From the NCBI RefSeq assembly GCF_019947135.1, contig NZ_JAGSHT010000008.1, positions 1-64,000 of the forward strand: a DNA stretch of 64,000 nt. The letters are read 5' to 3'. The notes below the pieces were generated by a model that was given only the letters and a program-made list of their open reading frames with translations, made no database searches and was not told where the DNA came from. Source of the DNA: Occultella gossypii (GTDB taxonomy: Bacteria > Actinomycetota > Actinomycetes > Actinomycetales > Beutenbergiaceae). Made by a program: the position numbers and the translations under genes. The stretch's first letter is position 1. Each line of letters begins with the position of its first letter. Below are positions 25,612 to 33,588 of this stretch, in pieces.

Positions 25612-27270
25612 TCAGTGCCCCGCCCGTTGCCCGGTCGTAACGTTGTTCTCACTCGTCGCCCGGGCGCGCTGAGAGGTCGCGTCGCTCCCGCCCGACGGCG
25701 TGGGCCGGGCCGGCCCCTCGGCCTCGGCGAGCCACTCCAGCAGTCCGCAGACGGTCTCCTTGCAGCCACCGCACCCGGTGGTGGCGCGGGTGGCGCTCGC
25801 GAGGTCCGCAGCGGTATGGGCGCCGGCGCGGCAGGCGTCCACGATGTCCTTCTTGGTGACGCCGTTGCACAGGCACACGGTGGCCCCCTCCGGCATCCGC
25901 TCCGGGGTGGCTGCGGGGGCGGCGGCGGTCGCGAGCGGCCGGATCAGCAGGTGCGCCGGGTCCGCCGGAACCGGGGTGCGGCGGACGTAGGCGGCGCTCA
26001 GGTCCGCGGCCACCTCGGGGGCGCCCACGCAGGTGGCCCCGACGACGAGTCCGTCGGCGACGACCACCTCGACGTGCCGGCCGGAGGCCGGGTCGGACAG
26101 CCGCACCGACCGGTGCGTGGGGTCCCGCCTGCGCCGGGTACCGCTGACGCCCATGGTCACCACCTCGAGGCCGGCTGCCTTGAGGCGGACCACGTCGGTC
26201 CCGGCGGCGAGCGCCGGGGTGGTGGGCCCCGCCGAAACGGAATCCGCCGGGCGGGACACCACACCGGCGCTGAGGCTCAGCCGCAGCGCCATGCTCGGCT
26301 GCTCGGGCCGGGCCGCGGTGGGCGGCCCTTGCGCCGGCCGGGTGAGCCGGCCGGCGAGCCGGCGGGCCTGGTCCCAGCCCTGGGCGATCAGGCCGGCCCC
26401 ACCCTCGGGCGGCTGGGCGCAGTCCCCGATCGCGAAGATCCTGGGGTCGTCGGGGCTGGCCAGGTCCGCGCCCACCAGCACACCGCGGTCGACGGCGAGC
26501 CCCGCGGAGCGGGCCAGCGCGACCTCCGGGGTGGTGCCGCAGGCGAGGACCACCAGGTCGGCGGTCAGGGTGACCGGCCGCTCCCCCGCGTCGACGTCGA
26601 CTCCGGTGACCCGGCCGTCCTCGACGACGACCCGCCGGGTCCTGGCCCGGGTCCAGGTGGCGATGCCGAGGCCGGCGAGGGTCGCCTGCGCCACGCGGCC
26701 GGCGTCGGGGTCGAGCTGGCGGTCCATCACCGTGTCTGCGGAGTGGATCACGGCCACGTCGAGCCCGCGCCGGGCCAGCCCGCAGGCGGCCTCGATGCCG
26801 AGCACCCCGGCGCCGATGACGACGGCGCGGCCGGCGTTCGCGGTCACCGCGACGATCTCGCGGGCGTCGTCGAGGGTGCGCAGCGCGTGCACGCCGGCGG
26901 GCAGGTCGCCCTCGAGCCCGGGCAGGTCCGGGATCCGGGCGACCGAGCCGGTGGCGAGCACCACCCGGTCGTAGCGGTGCGACCCGGAGCTGGTGAGCAC
27001 GGTCCGCGAGGCGCGGTCGATCGCGATCACCGGGGTACCGCGCTCGACGCGCACCCGGTCGCCGTCGGCCTCGGGCAGTGCGAGGGCGGAGAGGTCCGCC
27101 TTGCCGGCCACCACCTCGGAGAGCAGCACCCGGTTGTAGGGGTGGTACTCCTCCTCGCCGAGCAGGGTCACGTCGAACTCGGCGTCGGCGTCCCGGGTGG
27201 TCAGGTCGGCGACGAACCGGGAGCCGACCATGCCGTTGCCGACCACCACGATCCGGGTGCGTGTGGTCAC
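25612..27270 (-). CDS. nasB: FAD-dependent reductase with C-terminal [2Fe-2S] domain, nitrate reductase electron-transfer subunit
   Basis: Residues 1-310 are a pyridine nucleotide-disulfide reductase (RIVVVGNGMVGSRFVADL, VVIGAGVLGIEAACGL, IFAIGDCAQ). Residues 466-510 are a BFD-like [2Fe-2S] domain with CLCN and CGGC, giving Cys466, Cys468, Cys500 and Cys503. This is the layout of NasB-like proteins that pass electrons from NAD(P)H to assimilatory nitrate reductase. GTG 27270 overlaps the nasA stop by four bases. Ends in a low-complexity tail of about 35 residues. The symbol follows the Bacillus usage. Confidence 0.82.
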   Translation of the reverse strand: MTTRTRIVVVGNGMVGSRFVADLTTRDADAEFDVTLLGEEEYHPYNRVLLSEVVAGKADLSALALPEADGDRVRVERGTPVIAIDRASRTVLTSSGSHRYDRVVLATGSVARIPDLPGLEGDLPAGVHALRTLDDAREIVAVTANAGRAVVIGAGVLGIEAACGLARRGLDVAVIHSADTVMDRQLDPDAGRVAQATLAGLGIATWTRARTRRVVVEDGRVTGVDVDAGERPVTLTADLVVLACGTTPEVALARSAGLAVDRGVLVGADLASPDDPRIFAIGDCAQPPEGGAGLIAQGWDQARRLAGRLTRPAQGPPTAARPEQPSMALRLSLSAGVVSRPADSVSAGPTTPALAAGTDVVRLKAAGLEVVTMGVSGTRRRRDPTHRSVRLSDPASGRHVEVVVADGLVVGATCVGAPEVAADLSAAYVRRTPVPADPAHLLIRPLATAAAPAATPERMPEGATVCLCNGVTKKDIVDACRAGAHTAADLASATRATTGCGGCKETVCGLLEWLAEAEGPARPTPSGGSDATSQRARATSENNVTTGQRAGH

Positions 27271-29441
27271 GGGGCGACCCCTTGCGCGGCCATCGGCTCG
27301 GCGGCGGCGGGGATCAGCGGGGTCACCGAGACGGCGCAGACCTTGAACTCGGGCATGTGCGAGATCGGGTCGGTCGCGTCGGTGGTGATCCGGTTGACGC
27401 TGCCGGCGCCGCTCCAGTGGAACGGCATGAACACGGTGTCCGGGCGGATCCGGTCGGTCCAGCGGGCGGGTGCCTGGATCGTGCCGCGTGCGGAGGTGAG
27501 CCGGACCCGGTCGCCGTCGGCGATGCCGAGCCGAAAGCCCAGGATCGGGTGCAGCTCCACGAACGGTTCGCTGCTGAGCCGTTCGAGCTCGGGCACCCGG
27601 TGGGTCTGCGCGCCGGACTGGTAGTGCTGCAGGACCCGGCCGGTGACGAGGTAGATGGGCGCGTCCGGGCGGACGTCGTCGCTGGGGCCGACGTGGTCGA
27701 CAGCGATCATCCGGGCCCGCCCGTCCGGGGTGGGGAAGGCGTCCAGGAACAGCCGCGGAGTGCCCGGGTGCTCCGGGGCGGGGACCGGCCAGAACAGGCC
27801 GGGGCCGCCGTCGGCCTCGTCGGCGTCGAGGCGGGCGTGACTCAGGCCGGCGTAGTCGGCGATCCCGCCGGCGGAGGCCGCGGCGAGTTCGTCGAAGACG
27901 TCGGCGGGGTCGGTCTCGAAGTGGACGTCGGAGCCGAGCCGGCGAGCCAACTCGGCGAGGATCCACAGTTCCGAGCGGGCCTGCCCGGGGGCGTCGACGG
28001 CGCGGCGGCGCCGGATCACGCGACCCTCGAGGGAGGTCATGGTGCCCTCCTCCTCCGCCCATTGGGTGACCGGCAGCACCACGTCCGCGCCCAGTGCGGT
28101 CTCCGAGGGGACGAAGTCGCACACCACGAGCAGGTCGAGGGCACGCAGCCGGTCCGCGACCCGGTCGGCGTTCGGGGCGCTGACGAGCACGTTCGAGCCG
28201 TGCACGAACAGGGCCCGAGGGCCGCCGGGGGTGCCGAGCGAGTTCAGTAGCTGCACGGCGGGCTTGCCGGGCCCGGGGATCGTGGCCGGGTCCACGCCCC
28301 AGACCCGCGCGACGTGGGCGCGGGCGGCCGGGTCGTCGATCTTGCGGTAGCCGGGTAGCTGGTCGGACTTCTGGCCGTGCTCGCGTCCGCCCTGCCCGTT
28401 GCCCTGCCCGGTGATGGCGCCGTAGCCGGACCCGACCCGGCCGGGCAGCCCGAGCGCCAGGGCGAGGTTGATGGCGGCGGTGACGGTCGCGGTGCCCTGG
28501 GTGGACTGCTCCACCCCGCGGCCGGTGAGGACGTAGGCGCCCGGTCCCCCGTGCACCGTGGCGGCGGCCGCGAGGAGCCGGGCCGTGGCCCGCAGGTGCG
28601 CCGCCGGCACCCCGCATACGCCCTCCGCGCGTTCGGGCCACCAGGCCGCCACCGAGCGCTGCACATCGGCCGCGCCGGTGGTGCGGCCGGCGAGGTAGGC
28701 CTGGTCGGCGAGCCCTTCGGTGAGCACCACGTGCGTGAGCGCGAGCAGGACCACCAGGTCCGTGCCGGGCACCGGCTGCAGATGCACGCCACCCTCGCCG
28801 TCGGCCCCGGTGAGGGCCGCCGTCGTACTCCGGCGCGGGTCCACCACCACGAGACCGCCGCGTTCACGCACACCGGCCAGGTGCTGCACGGACGGCGGCA
28901 TCGTCTCGGCGAGGTTGGACCCGAGCAGCATCACGGCGCCGGCCCCGGCGAGGTCGGCGAGTGGGAACGGCAGCCCGCGGTCCGCGCCGAGGCTTCGGTT
29001 CGCCCCGGCCGCGGCGCTGGCCATGCAGAACCGGCCGTTGTAGTCGATGTTCGGCGTGCGCAGGACGGTCCGGGCGAACTTCCCGAGGGCGTAGGCCTTC
29101 TCGTTCGTGAGCCCGCCGCCGCCGAACACCGCGATCGCCTCCCGGCCGTGCTCGGCCTGGATGGCCCGGACCCTGCTCGCGATCACCGTGAGTGCCTCGT
29201 CCCAGCCGGCGGGGTGCAGGTCACCGTCCGCGCCGCGCAGCAGCGGGGTGGTGATCCGGTCCGGGGTGGTCAGCACTTCTGCGCTCGTCCAGCCCTTCTG
29301 GCACAGGCCGCCGAGGTTGGTCGGGAACTGCCGGGGCGTGATGGTGACCGGCGTCGGCGCGGTCGCGGCCTCGGGACGGGTCAGGGTCATCGCGCACTGC
29401 AGCGCGCAGTACGGGCAGTGGGACTGCGTGCCGACGCTCAT
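27267..29441 (-). CDS. nasA: assimilatory nitrate reductase catalytic subunit
   Basis: Molybdopterin enzyme that reduces nitrate to nitrite in the cytoplasm. The 724-residue protein starts with HCPYCALQC and a further cysteine at 47, binding one [4Fe-4S] cluster; then come the molybdopterin domains (GKFARTVLRTPNIDYNGRFCMASAA, MLLGSNLAETMPP) and a C-terminal dinucleotide-binding domain (VTGRVLQHYQSGAQTHR). There is no Tat signal, consistent with assimilation. Seven bases downstream of the transporter gene. Confidence 0.93.
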   Translation of the reverse strand: MSVGTQSHCPYCALQCAMTLTRPEAATAPTPVTITPRQFPTNLGGLCQKGWTSAEVLTTPDRITTPLLRGADGDLHPAGWDEALTVIASRVRAIQAEHGREAIAVFGGGGLTNEKAYALGKFARTVLRTPNIDYNGRFCMASAAAGANRSLGADRGLPFPLADLAGAGAVMLLGSNLAETMPPSVQHLAGVRERGGLVVVDPRRSTTAALTGADGEGGVHLQPVPGTDLVVLLALTHVVLTEGLADQAYLAGRTTGAADVQRSVAAWWPERAEGVCGVPAAHLRATARLLAAAATVHGGPGAYVLTGRGVEQSTQGTATVTAAINLALALGLPGRVGSGYGAITGQGNGQGGREHGQKSDQLPGYRKIDDPAARAHVARVWGVDPATIPGPGKPAVQLLNSLGTPGGPRALFVHGSNVLVSAPNADRVADRLRALDLLVVCDFVPSETALGADVVLPVTQWAEEEGTMTSLEGRVIRRRRAVDAPGQARSELWILAELARRLGSDVHFETDPADVFDELAAASAGGIADYAGLSHARLDADEADGGPGLFWPVPAPEHPGTPRLFLDAFPTPDGRARMIAVDHVGPSDDVRPDAPIYLVTGRVLQHYQSGAQTHRVPELERLSSEPFVELHPILGFRLGIADGDRVRLTSARGTIQAPARWTDRIRPDTVFMPFHWSGAGSVNRITTDATDPISHMPEFKVCAVSVTPLIPAAAEPMAAQGVAP

Positions 29442-29448
29442 CCGCTCC

Positions 29449-30831
29449 TCAGATCCCGGCCGCGGCCATGGCGGACCCGCGCCGCGCGTAGACGGCCCAG
29501 GTCACCACGGCCATCACCGCGTAGACCGCGATGAAGATCCACAGCGCCGGCGCGAGCGAGCCCGCCATCGAGCTCGACGCGGCGAACCCACGCGGGATTC
29601 CGAACCCGCCGAACGCGCCGATCGCGCCCGCGATGCCGATGCACCCGGCGGCGGCCTTCACCGAGGCCGGCCCACCGCCGTCGACCTGGAAGACGGCCGG
29701 GATCATCCGGTACGTCGACCCGTTGCCGACCCCGGTCGCGACGAACAGCACGAGGAACGAGGCGAAGAACAGGCCGAAGCTGCCCCGGTCCAGGGCCGCG
29801 ATCGCACCGGCCGCGCCGAGCCCCATCACCACGAACGAGGCGATGGTGACCCGCGCGCCGCCGACCCGGTCGGCGATGATGCCGCCGAGCGGGCGCGACA
29901 CCGAGCCGACGAGCGCCCCGAGGAACGCGATCGAGAGCGTCACGGTCGGGAACTCCGCGCGCAGCAGCGTCGGGAACACCCCGGCGTAGCCGATGAAGGA
30001 CCCGAAGGTGCCGATGTACAGGAACGAGATGATCCAGGTGTGCCGGTTGCGGGTCGCGGCCGCGAACGAGCGCAGGTCCGCCCTCGCGGTGGACAGGTTG
30101 TCCATCCGGCGCCAGGCAAGGAACGCGGCCAGCAGGATGAACGGGATCAGCATCAACCCGGCCCGCTCCAGGGCGATGCCGGCACCGGTGACGATCACGA
30201 GCGGCACCGCGAACTGCACGGCGGCCGTGCCGAGGTTCCCGCCGGCGGCGTTCAGCCCGAGCGCCCGGCCCTTCTCCCGCTCGGGGAAGAAGAACGAGAT
30301 GTTCGCCATCGAGGAGGCGAAGTTGCCGCCGCCGACGCCCGCGAGTGCCGCGATCGCCAGCAGCGCCCCGAACGGGATCTGCGGGTGCTGCACGGCGATG
30401 GCCAGGGCGGCGGTCGGCAGCAGGAGCAGCAGCGCACTCGCCACCGTCCAGTTCCGGCCGCCGAGGACCGGTACCGCGAAGGTGTACGGGATCCGCAGGG
30501 TCGCCCCCACCAGTGACGGCACCGCGATCAGCCAGAACTGCTGGTCCACGGTGAGTGCGAACCCGGCCGCGCCCAGCTGCGGCACCACGATCGACCACAG
30601 CGCCCACACGGAGAACCCGAGGAACTCGGCGAAGATCGAGATCCGCAGGTTCCGCCCGGCGACCTTCGCGCCGCCGTCACGCCAGAACGTCGGGTCCTCA
30701 GGGTCCCAGTGGTCGATCCACCGCCCACCGCGGTGGGTGACGTGCCCGACGGCGGTGGTCGCCGCCGCGGGCGCGGCGTCGGAGTCCGTGGTCTCCTCGG
30801 TGGTGCTCGACGGTGTCGCAGGCGCAGACAT
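29449..30831 (-). CDS. narK: nitrate/nitrite transporter, MFS NNP family
   Basis: Membrane protein of 460 residues with about twelve helices. The nitrate signature is present: GVGGGNFASSMANISFFF and then ALGLNAAGGNLGTA. A hydrophilic N-terminal extension contains GGRWIDHWDPEDPTFW, typical of actinobacterial members. GAGGAGCC precedes the ATG by about four bases. First gene of the seven-gene nitrate assimilation operon. Confidence 0.92.
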   Translation of the reverse strand: MSAPATPSSTTEETTDSDAAPAAATTAVGHVTHRGGRWIDHWDPEDPTFWRDGGAKVAGRNLRISIFAEFLGFSVWALWSIVVPQLGAAGFALTVDQQFWLIAVPSLVGATLRIPYTFAVPVLGGRNWTVASALLLLLPTAALAIAVQHPQIPFGALLAIAALAGVGGGNFASSMANISFFFPEREKGRALGLNAAGGNLGTAAVQFAVPLVIVTGAGIALERAGLMLIPFILLAAFLAWRRMDNLSTARADLRSFAAATRNRHTWIISFLYIGTFGSFIGYAGVFPTLLRAEFPTVTLSIAFLGALVGSVSRPLGGIIADRVGGARVTIASFVVMGLGAAGAIAALDRGSFGLFFASFLVLFVATGVGNGSTYRMIPAVFQVDGGGPASVKAAAGCIGIAGAIGAFGGFGIPRGFAASSSMAGSLAPALWIFIAVYAVMAVVTWAVYARRGSAMAAAGI

Positions 30832-30904
30832 GGCGGCTCCTCACGCGCTCGGTGTCAGTACCGAGGACGGTAGGAACCGCGTGTTTCACCGGGCTGCGCG
30901 GGTG

Positions 30905-30920
30905 GTTACCCGCCCGTAAT
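30905..30920. promoter_or_regulatory. GlnR-like site upstream of narK
   Basis: GTTAC-N6-GTAAT on the plus strand (ATTAC-N6-GTAAC on the minus strand) matches one half of the actinobacterial GlnR box, which is gTnAC-N6-GaAAC. It lies 74-89 bases upstream of the narK start. GlnR normally controls nitrate assimilation in actinobacteria, so the position is sensible. The second half-box is not clear. Confidence 0.45.
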
Positions 30921-30996
30921 CATTTCCGCACAGGCCGGCCGGGGTGGCTGTGAGAGGAACGCTGCTGGGCTTGAGTCAGTGGCCCGGGGCGGGCGA

Positions 30997-31305
30997 TCAG
31001 CCCTGCGAGCCGGCGATGTCCTCGTGGTGCCGGATCACCTCGGCGACGATGAAGTTCAGGAACTTCTCCGCGAACACCGGGTCCAGCCCGGCCTCCTCCG
31101 CGAGTGCGCGCAGCCGCTTGATCTGCCGTTCCTCGCGTGCCGGGTCCGACGGCGGCAGCCCGGTGCGTGCCTTCAGCCGGCCCACCGTCTGGGTGTACTT
31201 GAACCGCTCGGCCAGCATGTGCACGAGCGCGGCGTCGATGTTGTCGATGCTGCCGCGGATCCGGACCAGCTCGGCCGGAAGGTCCACGTCTGTTCCCTCG
31301 CTCAT
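30997..31305 (-). CDS. chorismate mutase, AroQ type
   Basis: Converts chorismate to prephenate for Phe/Tyr synthesis. The 102-residue all-helical protein has LVRIRGSIDNIDAALVHMLAERF, the arginine and lysine pattern of AroQ (KARTGLPPSDPAREERQIKRL) and a closing helix. Start ATG 31305; the open frame upstream is antisense to the DinB-fold gene. TAGGAT sits eight bases before the ATG, so the mRNA has little or no leader. Stand-alone small forms like this usually work with DAHP synthase in actinobacteria. Confidence 0.85.
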   Translation of the reverse strand: MSEGTDVDLPAELVRIRGSIDNIDAALVHMLAERFKYTQTVGRLKARTGLPPSDPAREERQIKRLRALAEEAGLDPVFAEKFLNFIVAEVIRHHEDIAGSQG

Positions 31306-31377
31306 GGACGCCCATCCTAGGCAGACGTCCGCGTCACGGGAGTGCAGTCCCACGGACCGAACGCCGACGCCCCGCGC

Positions 31378-31389
31378 TACCGTTCTGAC
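31378..31389 (+). promoter_or_regulatory. -10 box of a leaderless promoter
   Basis: TACCGT at 31378-31383 is followed by six bases and the ATG at 31390. No Shine-Dalgarno sequence is present, matching the other leaderless cases in the window. Confidence 0.45.
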
Positions 31390-31986
31390 ATGGCGACGCT
31401 GCTGGAACTGCACCACCGGACCCTGACCGTGAGCCGTGACCTGGTGCGCCGGGTGGCGCCGGACGTACTCGGGGCGGCCACGCCGTGCGCCGACTGGGAC
31501 CTGGGTGAGCTGCTCGCGCACATGGCCGGCCAGAACCACGGCTTCGCCGCGGCCGCGGACGGTCCGAGCACCACCACCGGGGACTTCGAGCCGCGGAACG
31601 TGGCCGCGGACCCGGCGGGTATCTACTCGGCGTCGGTGGACCGGGTGCTGGCCGCCGTCGCCGCCGAGGGTGCCACCGAACGAACATGGCACCTGGCGGA
31701 GTTCTCACCGCGGCAGGACTTCCCCGGGCAGGTCGCGCTCGGCTTCCATCTGATCGACTATGTGGCCCACGGCTGGGACGTGGCTCGCGCGATCGGGACG
31801 GACCCGGTGTTCGACGACGAGGTGCTCACGACGGCCGTGCGGATCGCGGAGCAGGTCCCCGACGGTCCCGCGCGGCTCGCCCCGGGCGCCGCGTTCGCGC
31901 CGCGCCTGCCGACCGCGGACCCGGACGCGGACCTGCTCGTAACCTTCCTGCGGCTGCTCGGCCGAGATCCCGACTGGCGCGCCTGA
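31390..31986 (+). CDS. TIGR03086-type DinB/maleylpyruvate isomerase-fold protein
   Basis: The 198-residue four-helix-bundle protein has the family features TPCADWDLGELLAHMAGQN, with the metal-binding histidine in LLAHMAGQNH, and LGFHLIDYVAHGWDVARAIG carrying two more histidines. Members are metal-binding and probably thiol-dependent transferases, mostly uncharacterised. Divergent from chorismate mutase, convergent with the baeRF gene. Confidence 0.82.
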   Translation: MATLLELHHRTLTVSRDLVRRVAPDVLGAATPCADWDLGELLAHMAGQNHGFAAAADGPSTTTGDFEPRNVAADPAGIYSASVDRVLAAVAAEGATERTWHLAEFSPRQDFPGQVALGFHLIDYVAHGWDVARAIGTDPVFDDEVLTTAVRIAEQVPDGPARLAPGAAFAPRLPTADPDADLLVTFLRLLGRDPDWRA

Positions 31987-32023
31987 CCCGGGCCGGGTAC
32001 CTCAGGCGCTGACCCGGCCCGGG
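31987..32023. terminator. 12-bp perfect hairpin between convergent genes
   Basis: CCCGGGCCGGGT at 31987-31998 pairs exactly with 32012-32023 around a 13-base loop. It begins one base after the stop of the DinB-fold gene and ends six bases before the stop of the convergent baeRF gene, so it probably serves both strands. Confidence 0.65.
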
Positions 32024-32028
32024 GTGTC

Positions 32029-33207
32029 TCAGGCGCGGCTGCGGTCCGTGCTGCGCGTGTACGCGGTCTCCCCCGGCGTGGACGCGTCGTTCCAGCGCAG
32101 GATCGCACCCACACCGTCGACGAGTGTGACCGATTCGGCGTCCGCCACCGTGATGCCCGCGCCCTGTTCCAAGGCCGCCCGACCGATCGCGAGGTCGGCC
32201 CGCAGCTCGGTCGGCTCGCTGACCCCGAGGTCGGTCAGGTCGGAGCGCGTCAGGGCGAGCTCGAGCGCGCCCGGGCCCACCCAGAGTGTCCGTTGCGCGA
32301 TCGCCGACGGCGGCCCGGCCACCTCCTCGGTGATCACCAGTTCGGCGACCTGGCCTCGGCGCAGCACCTCCACCACGTCCTCGACGCCGGACACGGCCGC
32401 ACCGTCCCGACCCTGCTCCTGGCGCAGGTGATCGAGGGCGGCTTCGCGCCGTCGGTCCCGGAACTCGCCGAGCGCCTGGCCGATGGCGGCGTCGAACGCA
32501 CGGTTGTTCACGCCCTCGGTTCGGGCGCCACCCTCCACCTCCGTGAGGAGCTCCCGCGCGGACTGGCCCAGGTCCGCCCGCACGAGGGACACCGCGCGCA
32601 GGTCCCCGGTGAGCAGCACCAGCTCGGGGCGCCGCTCGGCCACGACGCGGTCGATCTCGGTGGCCACCACCTCGGCGTTACGCTCCCAGGAGTCCTCGGC
32701 GCGGTTCTCGATCCGCTTGTGCGCGAGGGGCCCGAGCTGCGGCTTGGCGAGCTCGTCGTGATCGCCTTCGACGCTGTGCTGCTCACGGGTGGCCTGGAGG
32801 TCGGTGGTGTCGTGCAGGCTCAGGTCCGCCCCCGCCCTGTCCACCGTGACCAGCAGGTACCGCACACCGCAGTCCGCCACACGAGCGAGCGCGAACGCAT
32901 GCGGGGCGTCCCCGACGACGGCCCGATCGACACCGGGCGGCGCGGCCAGGGAACGGTCCAGGTACACCCGCGTCCCCGCGGCGACCACCACCCGGCCGTG
33001 CGGACCACTGAGCCAGGTGGGCCGGGACACGGCGTCGTCGATGGCCTCGAGCAGCACGCCGTCGGCGCCCTGCTTGTGCAGCTGACGGCGAAGATCGGCC
33101 CACCGGCCGAGTACCGTCTGGTCGCCACTCTCGCTGGTTCGCGTGGCGTCCATGATCACGGTCACCACCGGCTCACCGGCCGGCAGATCGGGGACATTCA
33201 GGCGCAT
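32029..33207 (-). CDS. Vms1/ANKZF1-like peptide release factor, baeRF family
   Basis: The 392-residue protein resembles bacterial archaeo-eukaryotic release factors: an N-terminal RNase H-like half, a middle segment with HKRIENRAEDSWERNAEVVATEIDRVV, then LVLLTGDLRAVSLV, and a C-terminal eRF1 domain 3-like half (VEDVVEVLRRGQVAELVITEE, TLWVGPG). Relatives of Vms1 cleave peptidyl-tRNA on stalled ribosomes. The bacterial members are largely untested. GGAGGAGC precedes the ATG at 33207. Confidence 0.75.
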   Translation of the reverse strand: MRLNVPDLPAGEPVVTVIMDATRTSESGDQTVLGRWADLRRQLHKQGADGVLLEAIDDAVSRPTWLSGPHGRVVVAAGTRVYLDRSLAAPPGVDRAVVGDAPHAFALARVADCGVRYLLVTVDRAGADLSLHDTTDLQATREQHSVEGDHDELAKPQLGPLAHKRIENRAEDSWERNAEVVATEIDRVVAERRPELVLLTGDLRAVSLVRADLGQSARELLTEVEGGARTEGVNNRAFDAAIGQALGEFRDRRREAALDHLRQEQGRDGAAVSGVEDVVEVLRRGQVAELVITEEVAGPPSAIAQRTLWVGPGALELALTRSDLTDLGVSEPTELRADLAIGRAALEQGAGITVADAESVTLVDGVGAILRWNDASTPGETAYTRSTDRSRA

Positions 33208-33377
33208 TTGCTCCTCCGCAACGTTGCTCGGATCCCGCTGGTGAGACTGTCCCCCAACCTTGCATCAACGGCACTGTGCGCGCCACTGCTTACGCCCGCC
33301 CTGACCGAACCCGGGTCCGCTCAGGTGTGGCGGTCGCGGGGCGCGGGGCCGGAGCCGACGCGGGGCGCGGCGTCGGC

Positions 33378-33389
33378 TACAGTCAAGCC
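33378..33389 (+). promoter_or_regulatory. -10 box of the cysteine leader transcript
   Basis: TACAGT at 33378-33383 stands six bases before the ATG of a 10-codon Cys-rich ORF. The spacing predicts that transcription begins at that ATG, giving a leaderless leader-peptide mRNA. No convincing -35 box is visible. Confidence 0.55.
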
Positions 33390-33422
33390 ATGGTCCTGTG
33401 CACCCGCCTGTGTTGTTGTTGA
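33390..33422 (+). CDS. polycysteine leader peptide (candidate attenuator)
   Basis: This 10-codon ORF encodes MVLCTRLCCC followed by TGA, so four of ten codons are cysteine and three are consecutive at the end. It has a -10 box six bases upstream and no ribosome binding site. It lies 167 bases before cystathionine beta-synthase. Leaderless polycysteine short ORFs act as cysteine-responsive attenuators in mycobacteria; by analogy, ribosomes stalling on TGT-TGT-TGT under low Cys-tRNA would raise expression of the downstream transsulfuration genes. The ORF is seen directly; the mechanism is inference. Confidence 0.75.
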   Translation: MVLCTRLCCC

Positions 33423-33588
33423 GCCGAGCTCCGACCCTCGCCGCGCGGCGCGTTCGCATCCCGACCGCCGCTGCACCCCGCATGACCTCACGGCCCGACG
33501 ACGGGCCCGCCTCAGCCGATCAAGCGCTCGGCGATCACAGACCGTTCCCGGCCCACCACCTCACCTAGCCCCACGCAAGGACACTGAG
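33423..33588 (+). promoter_or_regulatory. leader region between the Cys ORF and cystathionine beta-synthase
   Basis: This 166-base stretch contains a hairpin, GGCCCG-ACGA-CGGGCC at 33492-33507, and a second possible one, GCCGA-N8-TCGGC, about 20 bases on. Neither is followed by a T-tract, so if attenuation occurs it may use Rho or occlusion of the ribosome binding site rather than an intrinsic terminator. The AAGGA ribosome binding site for the next gene is at its end. Confidence 0.45.

Noticed and set aside
32293-33588. Long upstream extension of the cystathionine beta-synthase frame
   Set aside because: The first 430 codons are antisense to the baeRF gene; the family start MKYAETIVDLVGNTPL has its own ribosome binding site.
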